This document shows, piece after piece, positions 46,161 to 53,664 of a stretch of DNA of 64,000 nt. The stretch is from Affinundibacterium baiyunense (GTDB lineage Bacteria > Pseudomonadota > Gammaproteobacteria > Burkholderiales > Burkholderiaceae_D): contig NZ_JAGSPM010000002.1 in assembly GCF_018139645.1 (NCBI RefSeq), positions 186,001-250,000 on the forward strand, given 5' to 3'. How positions within the stretch are numbered: the first letter of the stretch is position 1; each line of letters opens with the position of its first letter. A model generated the notes under the pieces. It was not told where the DNA came from. It did no database searches and saw only the letters and a list, made by a program, of their open reading frames with translations. Both the position numbers and the translations under genes were made by a program.

Positions 46161-46616
46161 CTCATATGCCGAGATCATCGCCTGCAGTCTGTCCCTCTCC
46201 TCCGGCTCGAGCGCCGAGGTTTGATCCACGACCACCCCATTCACGAGGTAGTACTCCGTATCTGTCTTGATATGGCCTCGCTTGAGAATCCGCCGGTACA
46301 AGGCGGAGTAGCGGCGCCGGACCTCAGATAGCGTGAGCAACCCCGCGCCCCGGAGCGCTTGATCGAGCAGTTCTACGCTCTCCGGCGCGAGGTCACTCAG
46401 TTCTTCGGCGACATCATTCACGGCTTGGCGGGTGCCGACCAATGCCTTGGATCGGCCGTGCTCCCGAGCAATGCGTTCAGCTTCCGCTCTCAGCGTCGGC
46501 AAGTTGCAGATCGAGACAGGAAGCGTCGGCCTCTTGAGGTTCTCGAAGTAGAAATCTAAGAACGCCAGGAGCTCTTCGAACTCCTTCTCGCGTTCAGGTG
46601 ACATTGGGCGTGCCAT
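46155..46616 (-). CDS. Hypothetical cassette protein, GC-rich
   Basis: A 153-residue, charged, helical protein (SPEREKEFEELLAFLDFYFE, TLSEVRRRYSALYRRILKRG, EPEERDRLQAMISAYEG). No family is recognised. The GC content is well above that of neighbouring genes, so it comes from another genome. It is the first gene of array A: it starts four bases from a GGCTAACG core and its stop lies in the next GTTAGCC core. Promoter supply probably comes from the repeated leader upstream. Confidence 0.7.
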   Translation of the reverse strand: MARPMSPEREKEFEELLAFLDFYFENLKRPTLPVSICNLPTLRAEAERIAREHGRSKALVGTRQAVNDVAEELSDLAPESVELLDQALRGAGLLTLSEVRRRYSALYRRILKRGHIKTDTEYYLVNGVVVDQTSALEPEERDRLQAMISAYEG

Positions 46617-46618
46617 GA

Positions 46619-46820
46619 GGGCTAACGTGATTTAATTTGACAAGTTGCAAAGATAACCGACCACCTAATCTTTGGCAAATTGTTTCTATCCTCTTGAAGC
46701 CCGCATCAGGCTTAGCTTAATTTGCTTATGTTCTGTAAAGAATTGGTTTAAACAAACCGACAAAAAGTGCAGATGATTTTTGAGAAGGTTGCGTACGCGA
46801 AAAATACATTTCAGCAGGCA
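46619..46820 (-). repeat. Leader repeat R1 (promoter plus cassette junction)
   Basis: About 200 bp largely identical to 53665-53864 (R3) and in part to 48334-48475 (R2). Read on the minus strand it has a small hairpin (GGTTTGTTTAAACC), then TTGCCA-N16-TTATCT, then about 45 bases to GTTAGCC where the first cassette begins. The 365-bp interval 46617-46981 holds no other gene. Confidence 0.8.
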
Positions 46821-46981
46821 GCTCCGCTCTCCATCAAACCAACCGAACCGCCATCTGACTCGCATACAATGCCAATTCTTGTATCGATCTCAAAATAAGG
46901 GAAAGGAAAGTTCCCTCCCCCATTGTTAGATTCTGGCTGCCACAAAAATGAAGCAATTGCGACAAAAGCTTAGGGGTCACA

Positions 46982-47590
46982 CTACGTGAAAATTGGCGAA
47001 TTAGTAGCCGTGCGGTTTCGCAATTCGGCCAACATATCTCGTTCACTCAAGTTCGCAGCCCAGCTTGGACGAAGTTGAAAATGTGGCTGATCAACAATTG
47101 ATGTCCAGTTTCCCCCCCACTCCAAGCCTAAATCCATTCCGAGTACACCGACAGCCTTGTACTTAGGTGATTCTGGCAGATAGCTGTTGCCAGAAAAAAC
47201 GCCAACGTCAAACGCAATCCCAAAATTGTGGTTTGAATAGCCGCCGCGCGCTTTTGTGACCTTGTTTCCTAGGGAAGTTCGGCCTTGAGCATAAAGAGCA
47301 TCTTGTTCAGCGTAGGTTCGAAGCCCGCTAATTATTTTTATTGTGATTCCATTTGCCGCTGCTTTTTGAACCAATGCGCGCGCTAGGGGTTGAACTTCGG
47401 GGAGTAAGGTGGCGATGTTCCGTTCGCTCCGATCATCGGCTTTGGAGATGGCAAAGCTAGGATCTATCCCGTTAATCGATGGCTTAACAATCGCTGCATA
47501 AATCGCACCCCAAGTCTCGGTTCCCGCCTTACCATCGACTTCGATTTTCAGTTTCTTTTGAACTGCTTCAATCATCTCAGTAATTTGCAT
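46982..47590 (-). CDS. M15-family peptidase (endolysin/D-Ala-D-Ala carboxypeptidase type)
   Basis: A 202-residue protein. An N-terminal peptidoglycan-binding-like motif (EVDGKAGTETWGAIYAAIV) is followed by the M15 zinc site: SNHNFGIAFDVGVF supplies His and Asp and DQPHFQL the last His. SGLRTYAEQDALYAQGR is the typical family start. There is no signal peptide, as in phage lysins, so it could be a prophage remnant or an endolysin-like enzyme. The ATG at 47632 is less likely than 47590, with AAGGAG seven bases ahead. Confidence 0.85.
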   Translation of the reverse strand: MQITEMIEAVQKKLKIEVDGKAGTETWGAIYAAIVKPSINGIDPSFAISKADDRSERNIATLLPEVQPLARALVQKAAANGITIKIISGLRTYAEQDALYAQGRTSLGNKVTKARGGYSNHNFGIAFDVGVFSGNSYLPESPKYKAVGVLGMDLGLEWGGNWTSIVDQPHFQLRPSWAANLSERDMLAELRNRTATNSPIFT

Positions 47591-47680
47591 TCTTCTCTCC
47601 TTGAAATAAGTATTAGTTGAATGTGAAACCACAACGACTATAGCCTTAGACGCTTTTTTTTACCCACGGTACCAATAAGC

Positions 47681-48309
47681 TTAGTAGAGCGTAGCTCGTT
47701 GTCTTGAGGGTAATTCACGGTCGTATTTTTCCCCATCGATTTGTTCATTTGTAAGGGCAGCCAACATCGTGCCAGCGCTTTGGACACGAGCCTTAGCGTT
47801 TGGTGCAATAGGTTGCCACAATTTTGAACGTTGAATTGCCCTCGCGCACTGAAAGAAGACAGCATCGACTTCGACGACGAGCACACACTTGGGTAAATTG
47901 CCTTCCATTGAAAAGCGTTGTAGTAGATCAGGGTCTGTAGTAATTCTAGCGCGACCGTTAACGCGCAATGTTTCGCCTACGCCGGGAATGAGGAACAGCA
48001 AAACGACCCGTGGATCAGTGAGTATGTTTCGCAAGCTATCGACGCGGTTGTTGCCTCTACGTTCGGGAATTAGCAACGTGTGTTCATCTTGAACGATCAC
48101 GAAACCGGGAGGATCACCACGGGGTGAAGTATCTAGCCCATCAGGATCACTCGTTGCCAACACGGCGAACGGAGATGCTTCAATGAGTGCCCGATCGTGC
48201 GGATGCAAGAACGAAACCTCTTTTTCAACGAGGCCTCACCAACCTCGCCGAAAAGCGTGGCCAATTGTTCCGCTGTGTTCACGATGTATTGCTCTGCGAT
48301 GTGAGTCAT
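47681..48309 (-). pseudogene. PPOX-class flavin protein (MSMEG_1061-like) with frameshift
   Basis: The main frame (47681-48208) gives 175 residues beginning HPHDRALIEASPF and containing DGLDTSPRGDPPGFV, RRGNNRVDSLRNILTDPRV and FFQCARAIQRSKLW, typical of this pyridoxamine-phosphate-oxidase-like group. The missing N-terminus exists in another frame: ATG at 48309, then AEQLATLFGEVGEASLKK. The two meet at a run of five T (48221-48225); one more base would join them as GEASLKKEVSFLHPHDR. So it carries a one-base deletion or a sequencing error there. Confidence 0.75.
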
Positions 48310-48333
48310 GGGATGAATTGAAAGAGTCTAAAA

Positions 48334-48475
48334 GCATTTAATAGGTTGCAAAGATAAGCGACGATCAAAAATTTGGCAATTTGTTATAACCGCTGAAAAC
48401 CCTTGCCAGGCTTGATTGAAATTACTTAGACCCAACAATAATTTGATTTATACAGCTCAACAAAAAGCGCTGTAA
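48334..48475 (-). repeat. Leader repeat R2 (partial copy)
   Basis: Shares with R1 and R3 the block around AGGTTGCAAAGATAAGCGA and TTTGGCAATTTGTT. On the minus strand it reads TTGCCA-N16-TTATCT into the PPOX gene. It lacks a GTTA core at its end. Confidence 0.7.
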
Positions 48476-48542
48476 TTCAACGTCATTGATACCGTAACTG
48501 CTAACAAATAATTTTTGTGTACCTAAAAACGTCTACATACTG

Positions 48543-49091
48543 TTACTCAATTTCGCTGTACATCACATCTGTACGTAAAACATACTTGGTGCCATTGAGC
48601 ACATTATTTGCTCGATGACTTAGCCTGTGAGGAAAGACTAAGGCCATGCCAGCTTTCGGTTGTATTTTTTCCCAAGGAAATTCGGTCTGACCTTGTTCAA
48701 AATCGTCACTAAGATAAATGAGAAACGTGAGCATGCTTTCTTCCGTATCGCTACGAATGAAAGTGCCGTCTTTATGCCATTTGAAATAATGTTCTTCACG
48801 ATAGCGATAGAAACGAAAGCGTTCGTTAAAGCCAGTCAGTCACCAGCCGTGCAAGGAAGCCGGCAAACATGCTCTGGCACGTTGAAATAACATGTTAGCC
48901 AATTCGACGTCATCAAAGATCACACGATCGTTATGACGAATTTCTTTGTTTATTTCTGGACCTGCAATCGCGTTGATTGTCGCCAGGTCATAGATCTTGT
49001 CTTCACTAATGTTGATGTAGCGCTCGCACTCTTGTTTTGACAAGAAATTGTCGATTGTAAAAACACCAGCACCTAAGTTTTCGATTTTCAT
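48543..49091 (-). pseudogene. Prolyl-4-hydroxylase-like 2OG-Fe(II) oxygenase with in-frame TGA
   Basis: One reading frame of 183 codons interrupted by a single TGA at 48840-48842. The first part ends FQRARACLPASLHGW, and beyond the stop it continues LTGFNERFRFYRYREEHYFK, then WHKDGTF (iron-binding HxD) and MLTFLIYLSDDFEQGQTEFP, then FPHRLSHRANNV with the distal His. The family normally has an Arg or similar residue at the TGA. All iron ligands are downstream of it. It is a nonsense mutation, a sequencing error or read-through. Confidence 0.8.
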
Positions 49092-49203
49092 GGTACTTCT
49101 CCTAAACGTGTTAATTCAATGAAAATTGACAGCTTGGCATATTAACTTGTGATAATTAAATTCACAATTTATTTCATACTCGAAAATATTTTCGACTGCC
49201 CTA

Positions 49204-49326
49204 CGGAAAACTTGACCAAGCGATGCTTGTAAATCCAAAGACAGCATTTTGGCGTCTGACATAGAAAAAGTATCACTGCGATTATTTGGATGATTTGCAG
49301 ATTGCAGTTAAAGAGCCTGGTAGTTG
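49204..49326 (+). pseudogene. Decayed copy of the patatin gene 3' end
   Basis: About 120 bp clearly related to 45384-45510. Shared blocks are AATCCAAAGACAGCAT, then GGCGT and GATTATTTGGATGATTTGC, the last encoding DYLDDL as in the intact gene. Several substitutions and indels break the frame upstream. It ends in TGA at the matching place. Confidence 0.8.
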
Positions 49327-49333
49327 AATACTT

Positions 49334-49783
49334 TTACCGATGCTCTTGGCAGTAACGCTTCAAGCCAAACAGTCGTGCCTTAATGATTTTTGAAAAATAC
49401 AGCGTCGCAAAATAATTGGTAATCCAAGGCAAAGCCCACTTTTTAGCTTTGATCACGTACACAAATTTTGCGTTGGTGCTCCCTCGTGAATTGGCTTTAA
49501 AAATCCAACTTCCTGAAAAATTCTGAATAAAGAATGGGCGAGATACCATCTTGATGGCAGCAATACTGGGGGGAGAAACTGGAATAAATTCCACCACCAT
49601 TTTTAGACCATTCCTTGCCAATACCAAAACTTGCACACCTTTTTCTATAGCGCTTGCACCGTGTAATAGCGCGATCCTTTCAGGAAAAGGATCCCAATCG
49701 TAGCGTACAGAATAGTCTTGTGAAACTTGATAAACGAACTCGACTGGCGCTTCTATTTCAATTTCAAATTCAACTTTTGCCAT
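49334..49783 (-). CDS. SRPBCC-family protein
   Basis: A 149-residue START/Bet v1-like protein. The opening EFEIEIEAPVEFVYQVSQDY is the usual first strand and helix of polyketide-cyclase-like SRPBCC proteins, and the long C-terminal helix (YFATLYFSKIIKARLFGLKR) closes the cavity. The ligand is unknown. It is downstream of nothing obvious on the minus strand; the patatin remnant lies just after its stop. It may or may not belong to the cassette region; no attC-like site adjoins it. Confidence 0.75.
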   Translation of the reverse strand: MAKVEFEIEIEAPVEFVYQVSQDYSVRYDWDPFPERIALLHGASAIEKGVQVLVLARNGLKMVVEFIPVSPPSIAAIKMVSRPFFIQNFSGSWIFKANSRGSTNAKFVYVIKAKKWALPWITNYFATLYFSKIIKARLFGLKRYCQEHR

Positions 49784-49899
49784 ATTCTAAGCTTGCCTGA
49801 TTCAACGAGTTCAAAGATACCAACAGCTGAGCGCAATGGTAAAGAAAGTGCACAATTTTTTCGGTGTTCCATGGATCAAAAAATGAAGCGAGAGTCTCT

Positions 49900-50598
49900 T
49901 CAGTTCTGACGTAAATTCACAGTCAGGTTAAGACCTCGAAATAGAAAGTGTAATGCATTCAGAATACGCTCAACCTCTTCATTAAAAGTATCGAAACGAA
50001 CTAGAAAACGTGAAATATGAAACAGATCTTTTACTGATGGATCAATCTCACCTTCGTAAGAGGAAATCCACTTTGTCGCCGGTGAAATTGAAAAAAGTAA
50101 GTAGTTCTTTGTATAGACTATATCAGCGCTTTCAATGAACGTATGAAGAGTATTACTCTGATACCCATAAAGTGGCTGGGTCAATTTTACGAAAATCCAA
50201 GCATTACCAGCTTCTCGTTCTATAGTTACTCCTCCTAACTTTAAGAAAGATGACAGATTTGAGCCTTTCGCAATGTTGATGTATTCTGGCTGGACTTGTC
50301 GATTAATTTGCGTAACATCCATCCTTCGACAAAATGATCTAAAGTCATAATCAAGATGGTGAAAATCCTTGGCAAGATGAACGAACCGACGAACTAAATA
50401 ACTCGGTGGTACTGTAGGGTCATCAAGCAGAGTAAAGAACAACTCAATCGCGTGAGCCATGATTTGTCTAGGCGTAGCACATTCTGATAGCCTAATAATA
50501 TAAGGCGTGGCGAACGCTGATCGTAGGATTCCACCTCTTTCAATTGTTAGTCGCCCGTCTAATGCGTCTAATGCTGCTTCATAATCTTCTCGATTCAT
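49900..50598 (-). CDS. Hypothetical protein
   Basis: A 232-residue soluble protein of mixed helix and strand (NREDYEAALDALDGRLTIER, then RQIMAHAIELFFTLLDDPTV). The C-terminal part is rich in aromatic residues (IVYTKNYLLFSISPATKWIS, ILNALHFLFRGLNLTVN). No family is recognised and no catalytic motif is visible. It lies between the last cassette-like gene and the SRPBCC gene, all on the minus strand. It has no clear attC at its end. Confidence 0.6.
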   Translation of the reverse strand: MNREDYEAALDALDGRLTIERGGILRSAFATPYIIRLSECATPRQIMAHAIELFFTLLDDPTVPPSYLVRRFVHLAKDFHHLDYDFRSFCRRMDVTQINRQVQPEYINIAKGSNLSSFLKLGGVTIEREAGNAWIFVKLTQPLYGYQSNTLHTFIESADIVYTKNYLLFSISPATKWISSYEGEIDPSVKDLFHISRFLVRFDTFNEEVERILNALHFLFRGLNLTVNLRQN

Positions 50599-50700
50599 GG
50601 GTGCAATGTCCTCAAAAGGCGGTCTTACGAAACGTCAAAAGGCGCGTGCGCCGATTAGTAACTCGAGAAAAGCAATCTTTTTCGAATCGCATATTAAATC

Positions 50701-51054
50701 TCACCTTGCCGCTTCCAACCCCACCCATAGTTGATTAAGACCAACATGCTGACCACAATAAACCACCACTACAACTGAAGCGGTGAGTGCAAAAAAACAG
50801 ACCATCTTGGTGCCCCATCCGAAGGCTAGCCAACGTCTACACAGCTCGTCAAAAGTTAGTCCAGAAATCAACTGGATTAGATAGTAGGGAATAAAGTACA
50901 AGGGGATGGACTGCACTCCTTGAGCTCGCCGAATACGGGATCCATTTTCAACAGTCCAAGCTAACGGCCCTTTCAGGGCAATGAATACGGCAACAGTCAC
51001 TAGCAGAAGAATTACAGCGAATAGGCGGGGTGAGAAGCGATGGTTGGAGTCCAT
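50701..51054 (-). CDS. Small membrane protein of the cassette array
   Basis: A 117-residue protein with three membrane segments (FAVILLLVTVAVFIALKG, IPLYFIPYYLIQLISGL, VCFFALTASVVVVVYC). No family is recognised. The ATG is seven bases from a TTAAC/GTTAAG core, as expected for a cassette. Downstream the attC-like element is degenerate (a GGCGCGTGCGCC palindrome near 50640 is all that is visible), so this is the last gene that I assign to array B. Confidence 0.6.
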   Translation of the reverse strand: MDSNHRFSPRLFAVILLLVTVAVFIALKGPLAWTVENGSRIRRAQGVQSIPLYFIPYYLIQLISGLTFDELCRRWLAFGWGTKMVCFFALTASVVVVVYCGQHVGLNQLWVGLEAAR

Positions 51055-51063
51055 AAAATGTCA

Positions 51064-51144
51064 CGTTAAGGTGTCGGGGTCGCCGCAAAAATAATTAAGA
51101 GAAAAACCTTCATTAGCGATTCTCTGACTTCCGCCATGTTAGAG
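51064..51144 (-). other. attC-like site after the 51169-51561 gene
   Basis: An 81-bp element between CGTTAAG (51064-51070) and GTTAGAG (51138-51144). The interior pairs poorly, so it is the weakest of the set. Confidence 0.5.
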
Positions 51145-51168
51145 CGTTTTTTCTTTCTATCTTTAGAA

Positions 51169-51561
51169 TCATTGAGTCAGTATAAGCCAAGGCATTTTCC
51201 CCAAGTACCAAGATTCTTCGATCTTTTTTACATCCTGCTCAAGTTCCTTTGCAAATATACACGTCTGCATCCCGCGAATCATTTCTCCTTGGCCGCCACC
51301 TCTTGGCCATTCATTAAAAAAACCATATTTACTATGATTCAGATTAATCCATTCACGAACCTCGTTAGCGCTCGACATGGTATTGAAAGCATTCTCGAAG
51401 CTTTTCGAATTTAAGGCTACAACATTGATAGTTAAGGTATCAGAACTCTTCGATTCAAAGCCTTTTACCAAATCTTTACTGCGTTTCATGCTGCGCTTTG
51501 AATACAATATGAGAACTACTCCAAACACGCCCAGCATAAGACCTAGCATCAAATTTTTCAT
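51169..51561 (-). CDS. Membrane-anchored cassette protein
   Basis: A 130-residue protein with one N-terminal membrane segment (LMLGLMLGVFGVVLILYS) and a soluble C-terminal domain (NTMSSANEVREWINLNHSKY, then FAKELEQDVKKIEESWYLG). The ORF opens earlier at 51597, but the ATG at 51561 lies just after the attC-like element and fits a cassette start. Family unknown. It is the fifth gene of array B. Confidence 0.6.
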   Translation of the reverse strand: MKNLMLGLMLGVFGVVLILYSKRSMKRSKDLVKGFESKSSDTLTINVVALNSKSFENAFNTMSSANEVREWINLNHSKYGFFNEWPRGGGQGEMIRGMQTCIFAKELEQDVKKIEESWYLGKMPWLILTQ

Positions 51562-51571
51562 GATCTGTAAA

Positions 51572-51654
51572 GTAACGGTGAGCTGTTTGCCGCACACATA
51601 ATTAATAAATGTTGATCCGCATCACGGCTAATACGTTCGATCATCCTGTTAGAA
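51572..51654 (-). other. attC-like site after the 51659-52081 gene
   Basis: An 83-bp element from GTAACGG (51572-51578) to GTTAGAA (51648-51654). GGTGAGCTGTTTGCCGCACA and the AATTAATAAAT centre resemble the 45506-45594 element (GGTGAGCGG, AAATTTATAAA). Confidence 0.65.
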
Positions 51655-51658
51655 AACT

Positions 51659-52081
51659 TCATTTCGATTGCTGCTTAACGATTTTTATAATTTCCTCTGG
51701 CTCATCAGGGAAAAAACCATATACTTGGTGGGAACCACCGCACATACCAATTTGCTCCTCCCCTTTGCGAAGGAAAATCACATATTTTTCTGCGACAGTA
51801 ATTGAAACTCCACAATCTCCGCCTGGTGGCCTAGTCTTCACAGTGACACTTTTAGGAACCTCACCTTTTAACTTTCGAATTACTCCGAACTCGACTTCAA
51901 CGTAAGATAAATCTTCATTTGCTTCGTTATGTACTCTTGCAGAAATTGCTTTCGCTAGAAAAATTCTTTCAGCACTATTCACATTCGCTTTTAGATCAGA
52001 CCTACAACTGCATGCGTAACTGCTTAACGAAGGAATAAGTAAGGTCACAAAAATAATCTTGCCTAGATTTGGATTTCTCAT
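51659..52081 (-). CDS. Secreted cassette protein with TIMP/NTR-like start
   Basis: A 140-residue exported protein. The signal peptide ends at SYACSCR, so the mature chain begins with the CSC pattern of TIMP/netrin-like domains. AERIFLAKAISARV and VTVKTRPPGGDCGVSI, then YVIFLRKGEEQIGMCGGSHQ continue the small OB-fold pattern. The likeness is from pattern memory. Alternatively it is a lipoprotein, though the lipobox is imperfect. It is the fourth gene of array B. Confidence 0.65.
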   Translation of the reverse strand: MRNPNLGKIIFVTLLIPSLSSYACSCRSDLKANVNSAERIFLAKAISARVHNEANEDLSYVEVEFGVIRKLKGEVPKSVTVKTRPPGGDCGVSITVAEKYVIFLRKGEEQIGMCGGSHQVYGFFPDEPEEIIKIVKQQSK

Positions 52082-52091
52082 TTACTATTCT

Positions 52092-52199
52092 TTAACTCCC
52101 AGGTTAATCGGCGCAGAAGCGCGGAGGGCACCAACACTGTCCATTAAAATGCCGAAGGCATGAGCAGTGTTGGCGTCCGAGTTGAACCGCCAGTTAGAC
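52092..52199 (-). other. attC-like site after the 52194-52913 gene
   Basis: A 108-bp palindromic element from TTAACTCC to GTTAGAC (52193-52199). CACCAACACTG pairs with CAGTGTTGGCG around an inner ATGCC/GGCAT hairpin. GTCCGAGTTGAACCGCCA precedes the right core, the classic attC look. Confidence 0.8.
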
Positions 52200-52913
52200 G
52201 ACATCCTCAGACTCCCAAAATCCCTTCGATGCTTTCTCAAGGTTCCTGTCTAAGCTGTCCCAAGAAAAGGATGCGTTGCGAACGATCAAGCCGATCTGCT
52301 CGATTATTTCTTGCATTTCAGCTATTGTTTCACCGATGTCTTTCCATTTGACGCCAAGCGAACCAATATCCAATGGTTGAAAAATTCCATTTACGAGGTT
52401 TACATCCAAATGTGCAGATGCTTTGTTCCTTATTTTCTTAAATGAATCAAGCGCAGGCTTGTTTTCAAGTTTTCGCCAATTTTCGTTGAGCCTTAAAACA
52501 AGCTCGTTGAAAGCTCTTCTCCTCTCAAGTTGCGCCTTTTCATCCATTCGCTTTAGCAAATCCAGAACCATTGGATCTTTTTCCTCGGATGGCGGTTCGA
52601 CGTACCAAACCGAAAATTCTTCCTCTAAAGTAGCTAGAAGGCGATCCTCTTGAAGTTTTTCAACGATACGTTTTATGCTTGGTGATGTGTCGTATTTATC
52701 CAAGGAAAGCTTTGCGATATCTTGGCAGCAAAAAAGGAAGAGGTTGTTTTTTATCGCTATGAAACCTCGCCCCATAACTCCCTTACCCTTCTTTTCAATG
52801 ACTGACATATTAAAAAGCATTGGCTCAAGCATCGCGTATCGTTCTCTCAAACCGAGAAATCCATCCAAAAGATGCTCGCTGTGGGCTTTTAGCTTCTGCA
52901 GTTCGATGCTCAT
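52194..52913 (-). CDS. Cassette protein with HEPN/AbiU2-like C-terminal domain
   Basis: A 239-residue helical protein. The region after residue 165 reads KKIRNKASAHLDVN, which fits the HEPN RNase motif Rx4-6H in the AbiU2-like group, where R-N and the later H are catalytic. The first half (residues 1-60) is helical, with an Arg-rich loop, and residues 95-155 are acidic and coiled. AbiU2-like HEPN proteins are linked to phage abortive infection. It is the third gene of array B, with its stop codon in a GTTAGAC core. Function in defence is a hypothesis only. Confidence 0.65.
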   Translation of the reverse strand: MSIELQKLKAHSEHLLDGFLGLRERYAMLEPMLFNMSVIEKKGKGVMGRGFIAIKNNLFLFCCQDIAKLSLDKYDTSPSIKRIVEKLQEDRLLATLEEEFSVWYVEPPSEEKDPMVLDLLKRMDEKAQLERRRAFNELVLRLNENWRKLENKPALDSFKKIRNKASAHLDVNLVNGIFQPLDIGSLGVKWKDIGETIAEMQEIIEQIGLIVRNASFSWDSLDRNLEKASKGFWESEDVV

Positions 52914-52921
52914 ATGTATTT

Positions 52922-53016
52922 ATGTTGACTATCGTCGAAAAGAGCGGATGGCCGCCCAGAAATTAATAAGAAACATAGCCGCATCGTGGCCACTCCGATC
53001 AATTGACATGTTATGT
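52922..53016 (-). other. attC-like site after the 53020-53283 gene
   Basis: A 95-bp element ending at GTTATGT (53010-53016). Its interior AGCGGATGGCCGCCCA and GGCCACTCCGATCAATTGACAT closely match the element at 45506-45594. The left core (GTTGACT) is degenerate. Confidence 0.7.
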
Positions 53017-53019
53017 GTT

Positions 53020-53283
53020 TCATAGATAGTCAGCCGCCATTCTCATAGCGCTAAAAGCGATATATTCATTTGAAAATTCCGATCCAGAAGCTTCAGCATC
53101 GGCAAGCCATTTATCTAATTCATCATCGTATTTTCCTATGATCGTTTTAAGTTCAACACGATCTGCAACGTTAGCTCGTTCAATAAGTTTAATACGCTTA
53201 CTGTCATCGGAAATTCCCCATCGTTCAGCCAATGGGATAAGGACTCGTAAAGACTCAGGAATATGCTCTGTATTCAGTTTCAT
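53020..53283 (-). CDS. Small acidic cassette protein
   Basis: An 87-residue protein with the conserved-looking stretch SLRVLIPLAERWGISDDSKR and a helical acidic C-terminus (KYDDELDKWLADAEASGS). I recall similar short proteins from bacterial integron cassettes but no function. No membrane segment or motif is present. It is the second gene of array B, between two attC-like sites. Confidence 0.65.
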   Translation of the reverse strand: MKLNTEHIPESLRVLIPLAERWGISDDSKRIKLIERANVADRVELKTIIGKYDDELDKWLADAEASGSEFSNEYIAFSAMRMAADYL

Positions 53284-53300
53284 CTAGTGCTCGTCTGACA

Positions 53301-53353
53301 CATAACGCCGAAATGACTGGCGCATTGCGTCCGAGTCGATTGTTGAGTTATAC
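53301..53353 (-). other. attC-like site after the 53348-53656 gene
   Basis: A short 53-bp element from CATAACG (53301-53307) to GTTATAC (53347-53353). It has GACTGGCGCATTGCGTCC and GAGTCGATTGTTGA, comparable to the others but near the minimum size of attC sites. Confidence 0.65.
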
Positions 53354-53656
53354 ATTGTGTCGTTTACAGAACTCTCGATATGACCAGTACTTGACTCCCA
53401 CTAACGCGCGTTCAAGTTCGTCCATGTCATCGTCGCCCAACTCTGTTGAAAAAGGCGCAGACAATATTGTTCGGCAGTTTGACAGCGCCATTAAACCCTC
53501 TGACTCAAGAAAATATTCGACAACAATCTCATTCCATTGTTCACGCGGCACATCGTGATACGCCGCGGTAATTCGGTCAAGTGATACCACCAACTCTTCA
53601 ATGTGTTTGAGCACGTTAACGATATCGCTTTTTTTAAACTCTAATTTATCTGCCAT
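53348..53656 (-). CDS. Hypothetical cassette protein (first gene of array B)
   Basis: A 102-residue protein with an amphipathic helix (KSDIVNVLKHIEELVVSLDR) and a core WNEIVVEYFLESEGLMALSN. No family is recognised. Its ATG lies nine bases from a GTTATAC core and its stop codon sits in the next GTTATAC core, so it is a compact cassette. It directly follows leader R3 on the minus strand and would be transcribed from the promoter in it. Confidence 0.65.
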   Translation of the reverse strand: MADKLEFKKSDIVNVLKHIEELVVSLDRITAAYHDVPREQWNEIVVEYFLESEGLMALSNCRTILSAPFSTELGDDDMDELERALVGVKYWSYREFCKRHNV

Positions 53657-53664
53657 ATCAGTTT

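Noticed and set aside
45384-49326. Insertion sequence or transposon with target duplication
   Set aside because: No transposase gene and no terminal inverted repeats were seen; the duplicated 120 bp is too long and too diverged for a target-site duplication.
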